The notes under the pieces: model-generated | Seen by the model: the letters and a program-made list of their open reading frames with translations, nothing else | What the model was told of the DNA's origin: nothing | The model's database searches: none | Program-made: the position numbers and the translations under genes | Assembly (NCBI RefSeq): GCF_001571145.1 | Contig: NZ_BCTF01000007.1 | Location: 1 to 64,000, forward strand | Direction: 5' to 3' | From: Hydrogenophaga flava NBRC 102514 | Lineage (GTDB): Bacteria > Pseudomonadota > Gammaproteobacteria > Burkholderiales > Burkholderiaceae_C | Length of the DNA stretch: 64,000 bases | Part shown: positions 1-10,800 of the stretch, one piece after another | Layout of the letters: each line of letters starts with the position of its first letter | How positions within the stretch are numbered: position 1 is the stretch's first letter

Positions 1-187
1 GAACCAGTTCGGACGCAACCAGGACGGAGCCGTAGAGCTCATCCGCAGCTCCAGGCAGCGCAAAGCTCACAACGAACCAAATCGGGCAGAAAGTAGGAAT
101 CTGAACAGCACCCCAAGTGCTCAGTCCCAGGTCCAGAAGAGAGCTATTTGCTTGCTCTTCCCCAAACTCAGCAGTAGTGACAAACAT
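1..187 (-). CDS. DUF6941-like protein, C-terminus outside window
   Basis: The first 62 codons of a minus-strand gene are visible and the gene runs off the left edge. The start is the ATG at 185-187, preceded on its strand by a strong GGAGG about 8 bases upstream. The N-terminus begins MFVTTAEFGEE and continues with a short strand-turn-strand pattern ending in a phrase like VSFALPGAADELYG. This resembles the small DUF6941 family as I remember it, whose role is unknown. It is divergent from the XRE regulator at 275, and an inverted repeat (191-210) covers its ribosome binding site, so repression by that regulator is plausible. Family assignment is tentative; the coding call is firmer. Confidence 0.6.
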   Translation of the reverse strand, partial: MFVTTAEFGEEQANSSLLDLGLSTWGAVQIPTFCPIWFVVSFALPGAADELYGSVLVASELV

Positions 188-190
188 TCC

Positions 191-210
191 AATGACCTCC
201 AGCGGTCATT
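191..210. promoter_or_regulatory. Inverted repeat, candidate operator
   Basis: A perfect inverted repeat with 7-base arms AATGACC and GGTCATT separated by 6 bases. It covers the Shine-Dalgarno of the minus-strand gene at 1-187 and lies in the divergent region with the XRE regulator gene. A role as the regulator's operator is inference. Confidence 0.45.
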
Positions 211-240
211 GTTACGTATATGCGGGTGATGTTCAAGCGG

Positions 241-256
241 GTGACATTTGCGTCAC
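241..256. promoter_or_regulatory. Second inverted repeat upstream of XRE gene
   Basis: Arms GTGAC and GTCAC flank 6 bases. The TGAC/GTCA half-sites are the same as those inside the 191-210 repeat, with a spacer of 6 instead of 8. It ends 18 bases before the regulator's start codon, where it could mediate autoregulation. A GTTTAAAC palindrome follows at about 260-267. Confidence 0.4.
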
Positions 257-274
257 TTTGTTTAAACTAAACCT

Positions 275-520
275 GTGATGCCCAAAAAGAAACTCACAGA
301 ATCTATTCAGCAGTGCAGCGCACGGGAAGCCCTGGCGTTCAATATGGTTCGTCTTCGCGCAGAGCACCGCTGGAGCCAAGAGGACCTTGCGTACGAAGCG
401 CAAGTGCACCGGACTTTTGTTACCCAGGTTGAACGTCAGCAACGCAACATCACGTTAGACAACCTCGAGAAACTTGCCAAGGCGCTGGGCGTGACTCCAA
501 GTGCCTTGCTTGCTGAGTAA
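275..520 (+). CDS. XRE-family helix-turn-helix regulator
   Basis: An 80-81 aa protein that is almost entirely a Cro/C1-type DNA-binding domain. Residues about 20-75 contain the pattern LRAEHRWSQEDLAYEA, then HRTFVTQVER and the closing helix LEKLAKALGV, the standard XRE five-helix layout. It starts at GTG 275 or the adjacent ATG 278. Such small regulators act as repressors or as controller proteins of restriction-type modules. Two inverted repeats upstream (191-210, 241-256) are likely targets for it and sit between it and the divergent DUF6941-like gene. It may also control the defence operon that begins at 1211, but nothing in the sequence proves that. Confidence 0.85.
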   Translation: MMPKKKLTESIQQCSAREALAFNMVRLRAEHRWSQEDLAYEAQVHRTFVTQVERQQRNITLDNLEKLAKALGVTPSALLAE

Positions 521-575
521 CTGTTAGGTTTGAGTGCTGGAGTTGTCGGACCTGACGGTGGCGCTGTCTTTGTCC

Positions 576-965
576 CTACGACTTCAAGTGCGACGGCTTC
601 TTTCTCGCGCTCAGGAGGTCTCTCAGCGATGTTTCGCGGGGCCATTGCGAAATCTCATCGTCCATCTCGATAGACACAGAAGTAACCTTCTGGCCTGAGT
701 CAGTAGATACACAGAATACCGTTCCGCGCGAGAAGTATCTCGTCGAATAGTCAGCCCCGTTCTCGGCCGCTAGCGCTACACCTTGCGCTCCGAGATTGTC
801 TTCGAGCACGCCGAACTCCAGGAGAGCGTGCCTCGTCAATAGCTGCTCGATGAACGTGCCATCGTCGAATTTCCATGCGTCGGCTTCGATTCGTACGTCT
901 CCCTGGCACCAGTCCGCAAACAGCACTCGCTGAATTTCAGCACTCGTAAAAACTATGTCCTTCAT
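576..965 (-). CDS. Hypothetical protein, 129 aa
   Basis: I do not recognise this protein. The start is taken at ATG 963-965, because GGAGG lies 5 bases upstream on its strand; an upstream in-frame start at 995 has no such signal. The product is acidic, with mixed alpha/beta character, no signal peptide or membrane segment, and a basic C-terminal tail (ARKKPSHLKS). It is divergent from the 1211-12411 operon, so it could be an accessory or immunity-type component, but that is only position-based. Codon use matches the accessory segment rather than the GC-rich chromosome to the right. Confidence 0.6.
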   Translation of the reverse strand: MKDIVFTSAEIQRVLFADWCQGDVRIEADAWKFDDGTFIEQLLTRHALLEFGVLEDNLGAQGVALAAENGADYSTRYFSRGTVFCVSTDSGQKVTSVSIEMDDEISQWPRETSLRDLLSARKKPSHLKS

Positions 966-1210
966 GCAACCTCCAAAAATGTGGGTGCTGACCACCAGCC
1001 CCCTTTCCGATGTAGCGGGGGTGTTTATCTGAGGCGCAGACGCCTCGAGTTCCTTGGACGGCTACGAGTAGAGGTTGGAAACGCCGTCAAACAGTGAAGA
1101 TGCCGCGAGAATGTCACCTAGCTTGCAACCAAATGTTAGACTGATTGCAGCTCTGGCTGCACCAGATTGAGCCGAGCCTTCGTCTAAAGAATCAAGAGCA
1201 GGGGGCGGCA

Positions 1211-2311
1211 ATGGGTCTGACGTTTTCGAAGAGCGTCCGCTTCGGCGCTGTTCGCTTTAATTTCTCTGGCGCCGGCATTGGGATGTCGGTAGGTATCCCT
1301 GGGCTTCGCATCGGTACCGGACCTCGTGGCGCATACATAAGTGGGGGAGTAGGGGGATTCCGCTATCGGCGTAGCCTTGGCGCCGTCCCGAGCAGACCTA
1401 CCAACCCTCGCAGACCTGCCGCGTACTTGCAGGGTGAAGGTGCGCCAGCACCTGAGTATGTAGAAGCATCACCCACCGTCGTTAGCACCAAGGAACACGA
1501 CACGCTTAGCGTGTTGGAGCTCACTGACTCGAACAGCGATGGCCTCCTCCAGTCAATGAACGAGCAGCGTCGAAAGACGCTACTCTGGCCTTTCGTGGCT
1601 GGGGCGCTTTTTCTTCTCTACTTTGCGCTTGCCAATGCGACGAAGTCTTGGCCAGGTTTGGGTCACCTGGCGCTCGCTTTCGCCTTCTCGGCAGTTGTGG
1701 TGTGGGTGTCCTGGCGGGACAAGATGCGCAAGGTCACTGTGCTCTTCTTCGAACCAGATACAACCGTCACTGAGCATTTCGATGCACTAAGCCGTGCGCT
1801 CTCCCAAGCAGCGTCGATGCGCAAGCTCAAGGCAGTAGACAGCACCTCGCGTTACGCGGATAGCAAGTACTCGGCAGGTGCTAGTGAAGGTTTGAAGTTT
1901 TCGCAAACATCCTTGGCCATGGGGCAGGGGCCGGGAATTGTGGCAAATGTTGACGTGCCAGTGATAAAGACAGGACGCACAACGCTAGCTTTCTATCCGG
2001 ACCGGATACTTGCCTTTCAAGGAAGCTCCGTCGGAGGAATCGCGTACGACAGCCTTGTAGCTGTTGAGGAACACGCTCGCTTCATCGAACACGAGTCAGT
2101 GCCAAGCGATGCACAGGTAGTCGACCATACTTGGCAGTTCGTCAATCGAAACGGTGGCCCTGACCGCCGCTTCAAGAACAACAAACAACTACCCATCTGC
2201 GCGTACAGCAAGTTGATGCTGTCAACACGAAGCGGTTTGGACATTCGTCTGCTCGGTTCAAGGGCGCGTGGGTTCGAACCTCTGGTAGTTGCATTGTCAG
2301 AGATGGGCTAA
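1211..2311 (+). CDS. DUF4236 domain membrane protein
   Basis: Residues 1-55 match the DUF4236 pattern: MGLTFSKSVRFG, then glycine-spaced strands (GIGMSVGIPGLRIGTG) and a closing GGVGGFRYRR. The start is ATG 1211 with GGGGGC upstream; an upstream in-frame codon at 1145 would add a non-conserved extension. After a linker there are two hydrophobic segments at about residues 125-145 and 150-170, followed by a soluble C-terminal half of about 190 residues. The domain's function is unknown. It lies 35 bases before the ClpB-like gene with no terminator between, so it is probably the first gene of the operon and may anchor the system to the membrane. Confidence 0.8.
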   Translation: MGLTFSKSVRFGAVRFNFSGAGIGMSVGIPGLRIGTGPRGAYISGGVGGFRYRRSLGAVPSRPTNPRRPAAYLQGEGAPAPEYVEASPTVVSTKEHDTLSVLELTDSNSDGLLQSMNEQRRKTLLWPFVAGALFLLYFALANATKSWPGLGHLALAFAFSAVVVWVSWRDKMRKVTVLFFEPDTTVTEHFDALSRALSQAASMRKLKAVDSTSRYADSKYSAGASEGLKFSQTSLAMGQGPGIVANVDVPVIKTGRTTLAFYPDRILAFQGSSVGGIAYDSLVAVEEHARFIEHESVPSDAQVVDHTWQFVNRNGGPDRRFKNNKQLPICAYSKLMLSTRSGLDIRLLGSRARGFEPLVVALSEMG

Positions 2312-2346
2312 GTGGTGTTGTTGTACAGGTCGTAAGAGGAGTACTC

Positions 2347-4173
2347 GTGGAGCATGTAAACAAGTCCGCGCGGTGGCTACGCGATTTCGAGAGATTCCTC
2401 CCGCTCAAGAGCCAGTTTGTTCTCTCCGGCAATGTACGTGACTTGCAGGTGGTCGAGGTGCAGCCAGGTGTCGTCACTGCCCAACCCTTGAACCAGTGTG
2501 TCGCCACTGCACTCAAGCGGGCAGGCTATGCCCATACGGTTCTTTTTCAGCCGCTTGCAGGCTTCAGTGTTCTGACCGTGCCGGGGGAGACCTCTGGGGC
2601 GGGCGTGTCCTTACTGCAGGAGCTTGGACTGGCAGCCGAAGGTGCCCAAGGGCGGGCGGGAGCGGAGTTGTTGGCAGGAGCGCTGGAGCGAATCGTGAGA
2701 CGCCAAGGTGAGCCCATCGCACTGGTTGTCGATTTTGCTGCCCGTCTGTTGACTCGCCCGAATGACCTTTCTGCCGCCGAACACCATTTGTTTACGCAAG
2801 CTCTGGTGCTTTCACAGCAAGCGGCACCTCGACCTGTAGGCGCAGACCGACGCCCATTTTTTAGCACCCTGCTTTGGATAGTGGAGAAGGAGGGCGACCT
2901 CCCGGATTGGTTCATCGTTGGCAATCCCCGCTTGCGCCACATTCCAGTACCTCGGCCAGACAATCGCGCGAGGCGAGCCCTTGCTCCGGCGCTGCTCAAA
3001 CCACTCGCTGGTGCTGCTCAGGCCACGCCCGAAAGCATGAAGAAAGCCCTGGATAAATTCGTCGACGATACCGAGGGGATGCTCCTCCTGGACGTGAACT
3101 CGATATCGGTCTTGGCACGAGTTGAGGGCGTTCCACTGGACAAAATTGCTGATGCTGTTCGCCGGTACAAAGTTGGCGTCACAGAAGACCCTTGGCTGCA
3201 GATTGGAAGGGAAAAAATTCGGAATGCGGAGTCCTTCATTCGCCAGCGAGTCAAAGGACAACCAGATGCGGTTGTGCACATGCTTGACATCGTTAAGAGA
3301 GCTGTGACTGGGGTTGGCGGGGGTAGACGGGGCGGTCGACCCCGAGGGGTGGCGTTCCTCGCTGGGCCTACCGGCGTAGGCAAGACCGAGCTCGCAAAGA
3401 CCATTACAAGCCTCCTTTTCGGGGACGAGAGTGCCTACATTCGCTTCGATATGTCTGAGTTCAGTGCTGAGCACGCGGACCAGAGGCTGCTAGGCGCACC
3501 ACCTGGGTACATCGGATACGACGCAGGAGGAGAGCTCACGAACGCAATTCGAGAAAAGCCTTTCAGTGTGGTCCTCTTCGATGAGATAGAAAAGGCGCAT
3601 CCGCGGGTTCTGGACAAGTTCCTACAGATTCTGGACGACGGTGTGCTGACGTCTGGCCGCGGCGACCGGGTCTACTTCTCCGAGGCCCTCATTGTCTTCA
3701 CGTCGAACTTGGGCATTTACAAGATGACTGAGTCTGGAGAGCGCGAATTGAATGTCTCCCCGCAAGAGTCGTACGAAGTGGTCAAACAGAAGGTCGAGTC
3801 GGAAGTCGAGCGGCACTTCAAGTTCGTGTTGAACCGGCCGGAAATTCTGAATCGTATGGGCGAGAACATCATAGTTTTCGACTTCATCCGCGAGGATATC
3901 GCCGGTCAGATTTTTGAGCAGATGGTTGCAAGCACTCTGGCAGATATGAAGGAGCAAGAGCTCGACGTAGCTTTGGCGCCAGACGCGATGAACAGCCTGC
4001 GTGCGCTGTGTCTTGAGGACTTATCAAACGGCGGCCGTGGTATCAGAAACAAAGTGGAAGCCCACCTCATCAATCCTTTGGCTCGTGCGCTTTTTGACGC
4101 AGATGCCACTGCTGGCAGCTCGGTCTTGGTTAGTAGTCTTCAGGCTGACAAGCTCTCACTGACCTCTGCGTGA
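2347..4173 (+). CDS. ClpB/ClpA-type AAA+ ATPase
   Basis: A 608-aa AAA+ protein. The C-terminal half is a Clp-type ATPase module: Walker A GPTGVGKT at about residue 338, the DMSEFSAEHA and GAPPGYIGYD loop region, Walker B VVLFDEIEKAH at about 408, sensor-1 IVFTSN, arginine-finger segment LNRPEILNRM, and a small D2-like C-terminal domain. The N-terminal ~300 residues resemble a degenerate ATPase-like region (LSGNVRDL, LVVDFAARLL) with no P-loop, and there is no Clp N-domain. The start is GTG 2347 with AGAGGAG upstream. It is coupled by a TGATG overlap to the radical-SAM gene. The expected action is ATP-driven remodelling of a protein partner. Confidence 0.88.
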   Translation: MEHVNKSARWLRDFERFLPLKSQFVLSGNVRDLQVVEVQPGVVTAQPLNQCVATALKRAGYAHTVLFQPLAGFSVLTVPGETSGAGVSLLQELGLAAEGAQGRAGAELLAGALERIVRRQGEPIALVVDFAARLLTRPNDLSAAEHHLFTQALVLSQQAAPRPVGADRRPFFSTLLWIVEKEGDLPDWFIVGNPRLRHIPVPRPDNRARRALAPALLKPLAGAAQATPESMKKALDKFVDDTEGMLLLDVNSISVLARVEGVPLDKIADAVRRYKVGVTEDPWLQIGREKIRNAESFIRQRVKGQPDAVVHMLDIVKRAVTGVGGGRRGGRPRGVAFLAGPTGVGKTELAKTITSLLFGDESAYIRFDMSEFSAEHADQRLLGAPPGYIGYDAGGELTNAIREKPFSVVLFDEIEKAHPRVLDKFLQILDDGVLTSGRGDRVYFSEALIVFTSNLGIYKMTESGERELNVSPQESYEVVKQKVESEVERHFKFVLNRPEILNRMGENIIVFDFIREDIAGQIFEQMVASTLADMKEQELDVALAPDAMNSLRALCLEDLSNGGRGIRNKVEAHLINPLARALFDADATAGSSVLVSSLQADKLSLTSA

Positions 4174-4808
4174 TGAAGCTTGCTCTTTCGCGCGTGCACT
4201 TCCCTGTGACCACACTAGGCCCAGGCAGGAGGTTGGGTATCTGGCTACAAGGTTGCTCAATCCGCTGTCCTGGTTGTATCTCATCTGATACCTGGGCCAA
4301 GAGGACTCCCGATGTGGAAGTGTCCAACCTCCTCGAACAACTTGATTGTTGGCTTCAGGAGTGCGAAGGCGTCACGATTTCCGGCGGTGAACCGTTTGAA
4401 CAGGCGGATGCACTGGAGCAACTTCTCTACGGAATACGTGAACGGACTGCAGTGAGCGTCCTTGTCTATAGCGGCCTACCGCTCGAGGAACTCAGACAAC
4501 ACACTGTGGTCATGAGAGGGCTCGTCGATTGCCTAATTTCCGACCCGTTTGATGTGCACATGAAGCAATCGAAGTACCTGAGAGGTAGCGACAATCAACG
4601 AATGACTTGCATGACCCCTTTGGGTCAGCGAGTGTTCGGTTCGCTGGACCGAGAACAAGCGGATACAGACCGCCAACTAGACGTGATGTTCGACGACAAC
4701 GGTGAGGTCTGGTTGGTTGGCGTGCCGAGCAGAGGTGACATGCAGCGCTTGAAATCGGTTCTGGCAGGACAGGGGACCTCCCTCACTACCACGGAGGCAC
4801 GCTCGTGA
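4173..4808 (+). CDS. NrdG-like 4Fe-4S radical-SAM activase
   Basis: A 211-aa small radical-SAM protein. The cluster motif is C28-x3-C32-x2-C35 within LQGCSIRCPGC, and the SAM-binding glycine motif follows as TISGGEPFEQ. This layout is that of the small activating enzymes (NrdG, PflA-like 4Fe-4S single-cluster domain). No glycyl-radical enzyme is encoded nearby, so the substrate is unknown; a partner protein of the same operon is the natural suspect. The ATG at 4173 overlaps the preceding stop, and its own stop overlaps the next gene's GTG (GTGA), which indicates translational coupling and a fixed stoichiometry. The last 60 residues do not resemble a known domain. Confidence 0.87.
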   Translation: MKLALSRVHFPVTTLGPGRRLGIWLQGCSIRCPGCISSDTWAKRTPDVEVSNLLEQLDCWLQECEGVTISGGEPFEQADALEQLLYGIRERTAVSVLVYSGLPLEELRQHTVVMRGLVDCLISDPFDVHMKQSKYLRGSDNQRMTCMTPLGQRVFGSLDREQADTDRQLDVMFDDNGEVWLVGVPSRGDMQRLKSVLAGQGTSLTTTEARS

Positions 4809-7800
4809 CTGACCTTGTCCGTTACTGTCCAAGCTGCCATACCGAACGCTCGCTTCACGAAATTTCATGTGAAGGAGAGGTCAGTGGCCATCAATGCAAC
4901 TGGCCGCTGCTGGAGGTTCAAATCACCCCGGCGGGGTGGCGGCCGGTCGAGGTCGTTCCTGCCGAATCCGCACCCACCGCTACACCATCGAATGGAGCCA
5001 TTTGTGCCAATGGGCACCCCCTAGACGTAGGCGACTTCCTTTGTTCGGTTTGCGGAGCAGAGGCTGCTGGTGGCGAACAATCAACTGGGGTGGGTGAGTC
5101 CTCTGCGACCGCAACTTCAGAGACCGTTATTGCAGGGTGGCGAGTACTTCGACAAATCAGTTCGACTGCAGGGCGGCGGGACAGGTACTTCGTCGAAGAA
5201 GACGGAAGTGAGCGCTTCGGCATTCTCACTTTGTATCACCACGGTTGGGAGCCGGACCCGGCGGTCTATGAAGCTCTAAAACGCGTGTCGCTTGAGCACG
5301 TGCCGCAAGTTCTGGCAACTGGTCGCTGGGAGGACCGAGCCTTTGAGGTAACGGAGGAACTCGCCGGCGGAACACTTGCGGACCTGGGCATCGTGGCAAC
5401 TGACTACGCCGGTGTGCGGCGTATCGCCTACGAACTAGGCAAGGCCCTCGATGCACTTTCTGAGGTCGGCCTTCGCCACCGAGACATCCGCCCAGGCACG
5501 TTGTTGGTTCGCAATCGAGACCCTGTCGACCTTGTCATAGGAGGCTTCGGGTCCGCACGCTTGTCGGAATACGACCTAGACATCGTATCGCCGCTTGAAG
5601 TAACCCGGTACACCGCACCTGAGGCAGTTGCAGGCGGGGTTGCCGCAGCATCTGACTGGTGGAGCTTGGGCATAGTACTGTTGGAGCAAATCACCAGTGG
5701 CAGGTGCTTTGAGGGTATTGAGCAACAGGCGTTCCTAATTCATGTTCTCGCCAATGGCGTTCCGATTCCAAGGGATATACCCGCGGAAGTGGCGCTCCTA
5801 CTTCGCGGCTTGCTTGCGCGGGATAGGCACAAGCGTTGGAGGTGGAAGGAAGTGCAAGCCTGGCTTGAAGGCCATGCGCCTGATGCGCCAGAGTCTGGGG
5901 GTGAAAACGCTGGTGCTGGAGATGGACCAGCTCTCGCTCTGGGCGGGAAACAATTCCGTACTCTTTCGTCCTACGCCTTGGCAGCTGCAAGTGCTGCCGT
6001 ATGGGATGAAGCAAGAGACCAACTGGTGCGCGGAGTAGTCACCGACTGGATACAGGCAAAAGGCGCGTCAGCGAAGCTTGTTGCTGGACTTAGGCGGATT
6101 GCTAAGGACGAATCCGTTACAGATGACTGGCGCTTGCTTGTCGCACTGAAGGTACTCAATCCAGACATGCCTCCTGTGATGAGGGGTGCCATTGTCGGCC
6201 CGAAGTGGCTATTGGAAAGCCCACTTGAAGGGTATTCACTGGTCACAGGGCCTGTGCCTGACCTCCTGCACGAACTGGACCAAGACAACTGGCTGCTACG
6301 ACTGAAGCTAAGGGCAACGGCTGTTCGCGAACGGGCTGACCACCTCGCAATTGACCTGGACGAGGACACGCTCCGAATCTACCTGCTGGTCACTTCTAGG
6401 GCCCGCCTAAGCGCGGAGTGGGACAGCCGCAGGCGCGTGTTCCCGGATTCAGAGCATCTCGGACTTCTGAACCTCCTTGAGCGGCGCAGTCTCAGCGAGG
6501 AAGACCTTATCGTTGTCCTGAGCGCGGCACCTAGTCAGCTTCGCTCTTGCGACGCCATAGTGGAAGAGGCCCGACAGCTTGCGCTAGCTGGTGCGGTGAC
6601 AACCTTCGACGTCACAGCCGCGGCTGATATGGTCACTTGGCCGCGCGGAGAGATTCTGGAGGCTTCGGCGGAACGGGTCGAAGGCTTTGCCCGTTGTAGC
6701 TATGCGATGGTGAACGAGTGGGCTGACCGCTTCCGCCTAGAAAAACGTATGCCGTTGGCGCAAGCACTGGTGCTTCTGTCTGTGCCGAAGGAGCAATGGC
6801 AAGAGCCGCATCGGCAGCAGTACTTTTCTCATCTGCTCTCCTTCTTTGAGAAAAAGGTGGTCACTACGGTCATGCGCGGTCCGCTAGTGCGAATGACCAT
6901 TGGCAAAAGTACTGCGCGAGTAGACCTGAGAGAGCTCCATACGAGGCGAATGGATGCTGGTGGTTTGCTAGACCATTTGCTCAAGCGCAATGCAACAGCA
7001 TTGCTCTTGGACCCCGAAGCGCTAGACCCGCTTGGCACGACTGCCTACCGATTGCAAGCACTGGACCGCCAAAGCCAGTTGTACAAGCGCGATACAGGCA
7101 TTGACGGCCTGTATCTTGGTTTTCCTTTCCTGCTGACCAAGGAAGCGAAATCGGGCGCGAGGACGCGTATTGCACCTGTACTGCTCTGGCCGGTGCGTGT
7201 ACACCACGAGGTGGGCGCGAGAACCAACGTACAGCTCTCGTTCGACAACGACCGAGAGGAAGTTCGACTCAACCCCGCACTCGAGAGTTTGGTTGGGCAG
7301 GAGACGGTCAAAAGATGGGCTTCAGTGGCCGAGGAGATTCTTGGACGCTCAGCCCTTCGCGCGGCGGACGTGGTGGATGCGTTTGGAGCATTGGCCACTC
7401 CACGTTCAAGAGAGTTGACCGCATTGCCAGGCCCGAAAGTTGAAGTGCCCGCAAGGGGCATGGAACTTGAGTGCGCTGGTGTCCTGTTTCACATGACCTT
7501 CATGGGTCAGGCTATCGGGGAGGAGATTCGGCAACTGAGGGCCATGCCGCCCTCCGGAACGGGGTTGGAGACCGCGCTTCGCCTGAAGGCAATCGAAACT
7601 GAAGCGCTCCCACTGCCAGTAAGGCCGAAGGAAGTAGACCGCTATTTCACAGTCTCTTCAGACCCATCTCAAGAAGACGCAGTGCTCAGAGCCAGGACTG
7701 CGCCGGGTCTGCTCGTGGAAGGGCCGCCCGGAACGGGTAAGAGCCAAACAATTGTGAACATGGTGGGCGACTCCATTGGCCGGGGAAAAAGCATTCTCAT

Positions 7801-10800
7801 CGTTTGCCAAAAACACGCAGCTCTGGAGGTCGTGCACAAGCGCCTCGTAGCAGAGGGTCTGGGCGAGCGCATCGTCATGGTCAACGACGTCAATAAAGAC
7901 CGAGAGCCAATCATTAGGGCTGTTCGTGAGCAGTTGGAGTCTCTTGCACGGCGACTTTCCGACAATGCACCGCAGATTGCCCGGAGGCGCGAGGCTACGG
8001 CTGCGCGCATTGAATCGAATGAAGCTGCCTTGGACAAGCACCATTCGGCCTTGCATCAGGTCAATGAATCTGTTGGTCTGAGCTATCGCGTTCTGCTTGG
8101 CGAGCTCATCGAACTGGAGCAGGCTGGTGTCGTGCCAGAGGTTCCCGCCTTAAGAGCAATGCTCCAACGGCTGAACATCGGGCAGTTGGCTATGTTGGAG
8201 GAAGAGGTTGCTCCCGTAGTGAGGCACTGGCTGCCCGCGAAATTTGAAGGGAGTGCCTTGGCACAACTGCAGCCGTTCGCTGCAGATTTGGCGACCTTGA
8301 ACGACTTCCGCGAAGCCTTCGAAAATCTCGAAAAGGCCGAGGATGCTCGGCACCAAGTGCTGACCACCCGGCTAGCGAGCTTCGAGGTTGAAGACCCAAA
8401 GCCACATAGGACTTGGCTCTCGTCATACGGCAGCGAGTTTCTTGAGATGCGGGATGAGGAACGAGTGCTCCTTGCAAAGTGGCTGGAGTTGTTCAGGCAT
8501 ACGAAAGAAGGAGAGCTTCCCGGGCTGAAGAGCATTGACGAGCTCAAGAAGCTTCGTGGTGCACTCTCTGCTTGTCGAGTCCAGGACTATGACAAGAAGC
8601 TTTCACCGGTCATGTGTCGTGTCCCTAAAGACAAGTTGGAAAAGCTTAGGGTTCTGACTACTGAAGCTCTGGAGCCGCTCGGATTTTTCGCGAAACTAAA
8701 TGTCTTTCGCATGATGCGGAAGGGAAAGGTTACGAAGTTTCTGCAATCCATTGGCGATGTCGGTTCTGCTGACCGTATGGTGAGCTTGCTGGCTGCCGTA
8801 AAGCTGGAACAGAGTTGGCGCTCCTTACGCAAAGCCGTTGACGAGGCGCATGCGCGCTTGTCATTGCCAGGCCTGGAGTCAGATGCTGGCCCGACGTTGC
8901 TGTCGACGGTTTCAAAGACGCTTGCCGAGCTGCAAGCCGTCGCCTCCCAAGCCGCACATCTCCAAGCTGCACCATGGTCGGAGCGGATGGACAAGGCAGC
9001 ACTTTCAAACACTCGCGATGCCTTCCTCAAGCTGTACGCCGAATTTGATGCAGCTTTTGCACGCCACCAGGTGCGAACAGATAGCCTTGTCGCGCTTGGC
9101 TCGCTTACACCATGGATGCAGCCAACCTGGGCGCAGGAATGCCGACAAGCCGTACTCAAAAACGAGGGCAACGGCCAACGTGTTCAACCTATAGTCGCAG
9201 CAAAGCCATCCCTCGCGGCTTATCAGCTGTTTCGCGGGCGGGCAGCCCAAATGTCAGAGCAGGCGCTACAAGCCTTAGCTTTGCTCAGGTCGAAAGAGGG
9301 ACAGTTCCAATCCTTCTCGCTTGGAGACCTGGAGGATGTCGTACGGCGCGTTCTGGGACGAGAGGCTCGGCTTGCATGGAAGCAAGTGATGGAACAGAGC
9401 ACCCCCGAACTTGCGATGGAGAGAAGGGAGCTCGCCAGCAAGGTGCAAGTCCTGGAACAACTTGACCAAGACATGCGGGTTCTCAATCGCCAACTGCTAC
9501 AGGTCAACTTTGACCTGGCGGGAGTGCGGCCCCTTAGGGAGTGGGAAGACTTCACGCGACTGCGAGGTCAGCGGGCGCGTCGTCTTCGTGAGTTCATTGA
9601 GCTGGGTGCCGGTCTCGGACTGATGAAGTTGCGCTCAGTCTGGATGATGAATCCAGACGTGGCTAGTCGTGTTCTCCCCTTAAAGGCAGGGCTCTTTGAT
9701 ACCGTCATTTATGACGAGGCATCTCAGATGCCTGTGGAGTTCGCCTTACCAACACTTTTCCGCGGCAAGGTAACGGTGGTCAGTGGCGACGAGAAGCAAA
9801 TGCCGCCGACAACGTTCTTCGCGAGCAAGGTAGAAAGCGACGAGGCACACACGTTCGATGGAGAACTCCCGGACGAGGATGCCACTTCCGAGGAGAAGGA
9901 CGCATTCGAAGAGAACTGGAACCGCAGGGAAATCAAGGATTGCCCAGACCTGCTGCAACTTGCCCGAGCAAACCTCCCCAACACGCGACTGCAAATTCAC
10001 TACCGGTCTTCGTACCGCGAGCTCATCGACTACTCGAATGCAGCGTTCTATGCGAATGACCTTAGCGTTCCGGTCAGGCACCCGAGGGACATTGTTAGAG
10101 CGGCCAAGCCAATCGAAATGGTTAGGGTGGACGGCGTCTACGAAGAGCAGACCAATCCAGAGGAGGCGCGGCGCGTGGTCGACATAGTTGCGCAGTTGTG
10201 GAGTACACCTTTGGGGCAGCGTCCCTCCGTCGGGATAGTGACGTTCAATCGCAAACAGGCCGAGCTCATCGAGGATGGCTTGGAAGCGCGAGCGGAAGCA
10301 GATGCTGCTTTCCGAACTGCCTATAGCCAAGAGTCAGAACGCTACGAGGACGGTGAAGACATGAGCGTCTTCGTCAAGAACGTTGAGAACGTGCAAGGTG
10401 ACGAGAGAGATGTCATCGTGTTCTCGTCCACATTTGGACGCAACGCTCAGGGCTCATTCCTACGGTTCTTCGGTGTGCTGGGGCAAAAGGGTGGAGAGAG
10501 GCGACTGAACGTCGCCGTTACTCGCTCACGCAAGAAGGTCTACATGGTGACTTCCATGCCTATCCCTGAAATTAGCGACCTTCTCAGCACGCGCCGCGCG
10601 CCTGCTTCTCCGCGAGATTACCTGCAGGGCTATATGGAGTACGCCCGCTTGGTGTCTTCAGGCGAATTCGAATCGGCAAAGTCACTGTTGGGGCGTATCA
10701 CGCTTAGGCGTGATGTGAAGGGCGTCACCTCGTACAGCAGCGGCAGTGACGACGCTTTCTATCGCTCCGTGGGCGATTTTTTGCGCTCGTTAGGGCACCA

